From contig JAVHKY010000008.1 in the NCBI GenBank assembly GCA_035079385.1, positions 4,014,001 to 4,078,000 of the forward strand: DNA of 64,000 nt, written 5' to 3'. The notes beneath the pieces were generated by a model that was given only the letters and a program-made list of their open reading frames with translations, was not told the DNA's origin and made no database searches. A program made the translations under genes and the position numbers. Below are positions 58,643 through 64,000 of the stretch, piece by piece (the first letter of the stretch is position 1; each line of letters starts with the position of its first letter). Source of the stretch: Aspidiotus rigidus. Its lineage: Eukaryota; Arthropoda; Insecta; Hemiptera; Diaspididae.

Positions 58643-58892
58643 TTTCTGGTCATATTTTAGAGAACCGAATTAATTCTAAAAAGTTCGCAGTTCCCATTGT
58701 GTGCTATCGACATGTCGTAGCTCGGAAGATGATAACATCCACCGTTCTTCTACCTAATATAGCTAAAACTGCCAAATCTCTCGGCGAGTAGCGCAGTTAC
58801 TGAGATTGCGGGGTGGCGGAATCTTACATATAATAGGAGGGGGACTTAGAAAAACGACGGCTTCCTTAACGAAGTTGAACGAGGAACGCCGG

Positions 58893-59158
58893 GAACCTGT
58901 TTTATGAGTCATATGGAATTTGGTATTGAGAATTCAAGGAAGCCTAGACTTAGATAAAGCCAGCATAAAGAAGGTTCAGACCTATACTATAAGCCTAGTA
59001 TAATATAGTTCAAGAGTCTAAATTTTTCTCGAATCTCGTGCTACCCCCTTCTATCATATATATAGCTCAAGAGTCGACATTTTTCCAAGTTTTTCGTTGG
59101 ACAGTGCACGGCGCACGGCAAATTTCTCAAAAGCCCCCCATAGAACAGGTTTCCTGTT
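58893..59158. mobile_element. Short member of the AACAGG-ended inverted-repeat family
   Basis: Left CGGGAACCTGTTTTATGAG and right CATAGAACAGGTTTCCTGTTG are inverted ends; interior 266 bp has one CTCAAGAGTCGACATTTTTCC unit and the TGCACGGCGCACGGCAAATT segment also found near 62655. No ORF. Confidence 0.55.
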
Positions 59159-59159
59159 G

Positions 59160-60880
59160 AACCTAGAAATAAATTTTATAGGTAAAACAAAATCCATTCT
59201 CTCTACGCTCAAGAAGTCTAGGAATATTCAAATATTTTCCAAAATTTTAACCAGCTTTTGCTGGCTTGTTAGAGATAGAGTCTACAGAAAAAAAAAGTCT
59301 ATTTCCCCTTTTTAATTGGGATGAACCAATCTATGAAAATCATCACTTTGTTTCTATGGAAATGGTGAGCTGATCTTACGGAAACGGAAAATCCTTGAAA
59401 TAAATTCTATGATTGAAACTTAAAATAAATTTTATAGTTCAAACAAAATCTATAGAAGTCTTCAAAATATTTAGCTCAAAAATCAAATCTTTCCAAAGTT
59501 TTACCCAGCTCTTGCTGCAGAATAGGTAGTTTGAGAAAAATGTTTCAAAATACTAATTCACCCCTCCTTTTTCACTGACAAGTTTGAGGCCTGTTAAAAA
59601 ACGAGTCTATAGAAAAAAAAAACAATCCATTCCCTCTTTTTAATTGGGATGAGCCGATTTATGAAAATCAGCATTCCGTTTTTTTGAAAACGGTGAGCTG
59701 ATCATAGAAAAACGGTAAATTCTTGACATAAATTTTATAGGTATAATTAAAACAAAAAACTCTTCTCTCGACGCTCTAGAAGTCTTAGGAATATTTAGCT
59801 CGATAATCAAACGTTTTCTCAAGTTTTACCCAGCTCTTGCTGCAGAATTGGTAGTTTGAGAAAATTATTTCAAAATACAAATTCCCCCTCCTTTTTCCCT
59901 GACAAGTTTGAGGCTTGTTAGAAAATCGAGTCTACAGAAAAAAAAGGCCATTTCCTCTTTTTAATTAGGATGAGCCGATTTATGAAAATCAGCACTCCGT
60001 TTTTATGAAAATGGTGAGTTGATCTTGGAAAAACGGTGACATAAATTTTATAGGTATAATTAGAACAAAAAACTCTTCTCTCGACGCTCTAGAAGTCTTA
60101 GGAATATTTAGCGCGAAAATCAAATATTTTCCAAAGTTCTACCCAGCTCTTTCTGCAAAATAGGTAGTTTGAGAAAAATATTCAAATTACAAATTCCCCC
60201 TCCTTTGTCCCTGACAAGTTTGAGGCAATCGAGTCTACAGAAAAAAAAAGCCATTTCCTCTTTTTAAATAGGATGAGCTAATTTATGAAAATCAGCACTC
60301 TCTTTTTATGAAAACGGTGAGCTGATCTCACAAAAACGGAAAATTCTTGAAATAAATTCTATGATTGAAATTTGAAATAAATTTTATAGTTCAAACAAAA
60401 TCTATATAGAAGTCTTAGAAATATTTATCTCAAAAATCAAATCTTTTCCAAAGTTTTACCCAGCTTTTGGTGCAGAATAGGTAGTTTGAGAAAAATATTT
60501 AAAAATACAAATTCACCCCTCCTTTTTCACTGACAAGTTTGAGGCTTGTTCGAAAAGAAGTCTACAGATAAAAAAAGTCTATTCCCTCTTTTCAATCGAG
60601 ACAAGCCGATTTATGAAAATCAGCAATCCGTTTTTATGAAAACGGTGAGGAAAAATTTTTGAAATAAATTTGAAAATAGGAAAAAATCTCTTCTCTCGAC
60701 GCTCAAGAAGTCTTAGGAATATTTAGCTCGAAAATCAAATACTTTCCAAAGTTTTACCCAGCTCTTGCTGCTAAGTAGGTAGTTTGAGAAAAATATTTCA
60801 AAGTACAAACTCACCCCTCCTTTCTCCCTGACAAGTTTGTGGCCTGTTGAAAAACGAGTCTATAGAAAAAAAACGACGGC
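59160..60880 (+). repeat. Satellite array A, ~320-bp units
   Basis: Five head-to-tail units, anchored by CTTTTTAATTGGGATGA-type sequence near 59309, 59635, 59955, 60255 and 60588 (spacing about 300-330 bp). Each unit has ATGAAAATCAGCA, AAACGGTGAGCTGATC, CTCGACGCTC-AGAAGTCTTAG, TTTTACCCAGCTCTTGCTGC and CCTGACAAGTTTGAGG. Units differ by 10-15% and small indels. Confidence 0.85.
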
Positions 60881-61016
60881 TTCCTTAACGAAGTTAAACG
60901 AGGAACGCAGGAAACCTGTTTTATGAGTCAAATGGGATTTGGTATTGAAAATTCAATGAAGCCTAGACCTCGAATTTCCTCCTATATATGATACAAGCCG
61001 TAAGCCCGCTAAATAT

Positions 61017-61700
61017 TATAAAATTTCAAATTATCTTCAAAATTCTTGACTTTTAGTTCAATTTCTAATCTAATTCTATTAATTCCCAATTTTTCAATTT
61101 TATTTTTTTTATCGTTGATATTTTGTTTTACACTTTCAATCTCGTTCTTAATACCTTCTCTGATAGTTGAATGCCGTCTTTTTAGAAGATCCTTTGCGCA
61201 TTCTTCTTTCTGGGTATATGCTGAAAAATTTGTCATTTTTTGGGGATTGTTGGAGGAGGTAGATGACTTCCTATAAAATGATACACTAAAAATTTTGAAA
61301 GTTATAAATATGTTTGGAACTTCACTACACCCTAGAGAAGTCATTGAAAGCACTAAGAAAATGAGATCCATTATCCCTTCCGTCTAATAGTTTTTGAAGA
61401 AGATCCGGCATTGAGGGTAAATCAGGTAACTTAATCTTACCACTCCCGCGGCAGAAATTTTGATTTTCAGTTTCAAAAAATTTTCCATCACGAAATGTGC
61501 ACATAATTGCCAGATTCCCAATTGAACTTATACTGGTATATTCTTTCTCAATAATGTACCTAATGAATGGACTATTATCGTTCTGACAATCATTTTCCAT
61601 TATTTTCTGTTGTCAAAATTTCGGAATTGACACGAGCCCTCTGCCCTTTGTTCGCCAACCGCCCTAGATTTGCTTTCTTGCGTTTTGGCGTCCAATTTGA
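61017..61700 (-). pseudogene. Helitron replicase/helicase N-terminal fragment fused to a coiled-coil frame
   Basis: Upstream at ~61690 the frame TPKRKKANLGRLANKGQRAR looks like a Helitron N-terminus whose ATG has become ACG; it shifts frame into 61600-61325, which has a FCRGSGKIKLPDLPSMPDLL block and LLDGRDNGSHFLSAFNDFSR, close to the Helitron CC-GKV-LP-PxPP and HFLxxIRxYN region. Below 61272 a separate open frame to 61017 is a charged coiled coil (IESVKQNINDKKNKIEKLG). Whether the two are spliced together is unknown. Confidence 0.5.
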
Positions 61701-62224
61701 ATTAGATTGCAATAAAGTGAGATATCCATGACTTCGATATTGAATTTTCGAAATTGACCTGAATTGTTTTTCTTTTCTTAGTCCTCGTTAAATTTGAAAT
61801 AATGAAAGACAACCACCACTTCTTCAGATAATTGTAAGCAAAATCTTCATCCTACACTATTCGATTACTCATAGTATGGGTATTCAAAACTTCTCCGGTT
61901 AAAAAGAACCATTTTCCAAAAATGATTGCCTAGCACATATTAATTTTTGATGAACGTCAACAAAAATGATTGCTTAGCATTTTCAATCAATAAATTAATG
62001 AATGATACTGATTTTTCATCTCTTGAATCATTCATAACCCCCTCCCCCCCGCCAAGCACAAAGATATATACTACACGCCATTCGCCTGATTTCGTAACTT
62101 CAAATTTATTACGCATAAACCTTCTCCTAGGCAAGCTAAAGCAATGGAAACAAATTCCAAGTTTGTAGGTGAAATAGGAATAAAGTTAACTGGATTTGCG
62201 ATTTTGCAACTTCTCTTTATATAA

Positions 62225-62640
62225 TAGATAGCTCGAGAGTTGAAATTTTTCCAAGTCCCTTTCATATCATATATAGCTCGAGAGACGAAATTTTTTCTAA
62301 GTCTCCCTCCTATCATATAATATGGCTCCAGAGTCGAAATTTTTCCAAGTCCCCCTCCTATCATATATGTATAGCTCGAGAGTCGACATTTTTCTATGTC
62401 CCTCTCCTATCATATATGTATAGCTCGAGAGTCGAATTTTTTTCCAAGTCTTCCTCCTATCATATATGGCTCCAGAGTCGAACTTTTTCCAAGTCCCCCT
62501 CCTATCATATATAGCTCGAGAGTCGAAATTTTTCTATGTCCCTCTCCCATCATATATGTATAGCTCGAGAGTCGAAATTTTTCCAAGTCCCCCCTCCCCC
62601 CCTATCATATATAGCTCGAGAGTCAAAATTTTTCCAAGTT
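62225..62640 (+). repeat. AGCTCGAGAGTCGAAATTTT minisatellite
   Basis: About nine imperfect direct copies of a 45-60 bp unit: CCTCCTATCATATATAGCTC, then GAGAGTCGAAATTTTTCC and AAGTCCC. The same unit, more diverged, builds the interior of the element at 48494-49502. Confidence 0.85.
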
Positions 62641-62706
62641 TTTTGCTGGACGATGCACGTCGCACGGCAAATTTCTCATGCAGCCCCCCATAAAACAGGT
62701 TCCCTG

Positions 62707-63690
62707 TTAAAAACAGACTATTCCCTCTTTTTAATTGGGATGAGCCGATTTCTGAAAATCAGCACTCTGGTTTTATGAAAACGGTGAGCTGGTCTTAGAA
62801 AAATGGTAAATTCTTGACATAGATTTTATGGGTATAATTAAAACATAAAACCCTTTTCTCGACGCTCTAGAAGTCTTAGGGATATTTAGCTCGAAAATCA
62901 ATGTTTTACCCAGCTCTTGCAGCTAAATAGGTAGTTTGAGATAAAATTTTTCAAAACACAAATTCACCCCTCCTTTTTCCCTGACAAATTTGTGGCCTGT
63001 TAGAAAACGAGTCTATAGAAAAAATAAAAACAGTCTATTCCCTCTTTTTAATTGGGATGACCCGATTTATGAAAATCAGCCCTCTGTTTTTATGAAAACG
63101 GTGAGCTGGTCTTAGAAAAACGGTAAATTCTTGACATAAATTTTAGAGGTATAATTAGAACAAAAAAAACTTCTCTCGACGCTCTAGAAGTCTTAGGAAT
63201 ATGTAGCTCGAAAATCAAATATTTTCCAAAGTTTTATCCAACTCTTGATGCTAAATAGGTAGTTTGAGATAAAATATTTCAAAATACAAACTTCCTCTCC
63301 TTTTTCCCTGACAAGTTTGAGGCGTGTTGGAAAACGAGTCTATAGAAAAAATAAAAACAGTCTATTCCCTCTTTTCAATTGGGATGACCCGATTTATGAA
63401 AATCAGCCCTCTGTTTTTATGAAAACGGTGAGCTGGTCTTAGAAAAACGGTAGATTCTTAACATAAATTTTATAGGTATAATTAAAACAGAAAACCCTTC
63501 TCTCGACGCTCTAGAAGTCTTAGGAATATTTAACTCGAAAATCAAAGTTTTACCCAGCTTTTGCTCCAGAATAGGTAATTTGAGAAAAATATTTCAAAAT
63601 ACAAATTCACCCCTCCTTTTTCCCTGACAAGTTTGAGGCTTGTTTGAAAACGAGTCTACAGAAAAAGATGTCTATTCCTCTTTTTAATTG
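62707..63690 (+). repeat. Satellite array B, ~320-bp units
   Basis: Four further anchors of the array-A unit near 62725, 63047, 63370 and 63680, in the same orientation and at the same spacing, directly following the right end of the 60908-62706 element. The last unit is cut short at about 63690. Confidence 0.85.
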
Positions 63691-64000
63691 GGATGAATGT
63701 CCCATCGTATTCTAAATAATTTTTCCAAAATATTTTTATTATATATTTTTTTTTTCATCTTTTTCTCTCACTTCCCCCTCCCCCCGGCCATAAAATTTTC
63801 TGATTACGCCACTGTCGCGCTTCTGAGGCTACCTGAGACGCAAATGCATGTCCATAGAATAAGTGCCTTGTATGTCTTCATCGACGAAGTCGAGAAACTG
63901 AAATGTAATTTTTTTCTAAATTTCTGTACTCATAGGACTCAGAGCCCAAGGTTTCGAATGGGGTTTTCTTGTTTATAAGTCTTCAAATCAAAACTAATTT
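63691..64000. other. Window end, no feature recognised
   Basis: Leaves the satellite; includes a poly-T run and a C-rich segment. No supported gene. Confidence 0.5.

Larger units (their letters stand above)
60908..62706. mobile_element. Large member of the inverted-repeat family carrying a Helitron fragment
   Basis: Left end AGGAAACCTGTTTTATGAG (60908) and right end CATAAAACAGGTTCCCTGTT (to ~62706) are inverted. The first ~90 bp and last ~70 bp match the short copy at 58893-59158; between them lie a Helitron-derived segment (61017-61700) and a CTCGAGAGTC minisatellite (62225-62640). Confidence 0.5.

Noticed and set aside
57954..58673. Two long open frames on opposite strands sharing VDNGFLIESA and CGSIQITPYVLIVEYVVV
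   Set aside because: They are the two complementary arms of one palindrome, so the shared peptide comes from DNA symmetry, not from two genes.
62225..62640. CRISPR-like regular repeats
   Set aside because: Units are adjoining and diverged with no unique spacers; this is a eukaryotic minisatellite.

Overview
The window is nuclear DNA of an animal, most likely an insect. It is AT-rich, with short GT-AG introns (often 60-100 bp) interrupting conserved single-copy genes, and no operons or bacterial-style signals. Two gene facts fit an arthropod: an EpsinR gene carrying an alternative Tel2 exon, the arrangement known from Drosophila lqfR, and paired housekeeping promoters, one with DRE-like TATCGATA sites. 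Frequent TAGGCCTA and GGTACCTA strings recall sternorrhynchan Hemiptera (aphids, mealybugs), but that is only an impression.

Left part (1-18.6 kb), gene-dense: the C-terminal exons of unkempt (+); NOL12/viriato (-); DCP1 (+, intronless); FAM98 (-); mitochondrial ribosomal protein L30 (+); a Ulp1/SENP-type SUMO protease (-, 15 exons, intact catalytic residues); ribosomal protein L35 (+); and a small secreted protein of unknown family (-).

Middle (18.6-41 kb): a gene-poor stretch with three adjacent foldback repeats; an SLC23-type nucleobase/ascorbate transporter (+) whose introns hold a TRIM-like mini-LTR element, two LINE fragments and a terminal-inverted-repeat element; then ENY2 (+), CHCHD1/mS37 (-), ribosomal protein L35A (+), a lipocalin-like secreted protein (-), and a SAM-domain protein with a C-terminal membrane anchor (-).

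Right part (41-64 kb): EpsinR/lqfR (+), with the whole Tel2 coding region as one in-frame alternative 3' exon. Its last long intron is a transposon nest: a LINE split by a repeat-bearing element, and a hAT-type MITE with a perfect 8-bp target duplication. Past the gene come a fairly complete R1-like LINE (-), a long palindrome, and about 5 kb of ~320-bp satellite units alternating with members of the same inverted-repeat element family, one of which carries a Helitron fragment.

The genes are mostly unrelated housekeeping functions (translation, mitochondrial translation, RNA decay, nuclear export/SAGA, SUMO, vesicle traffic) in divergent or convergent pairs. I recognised no tRNA, rRNA or CRISPR array. 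Exon limits were read by eye from splice consensus and reading-frame continuity, so single-base errors are possible.
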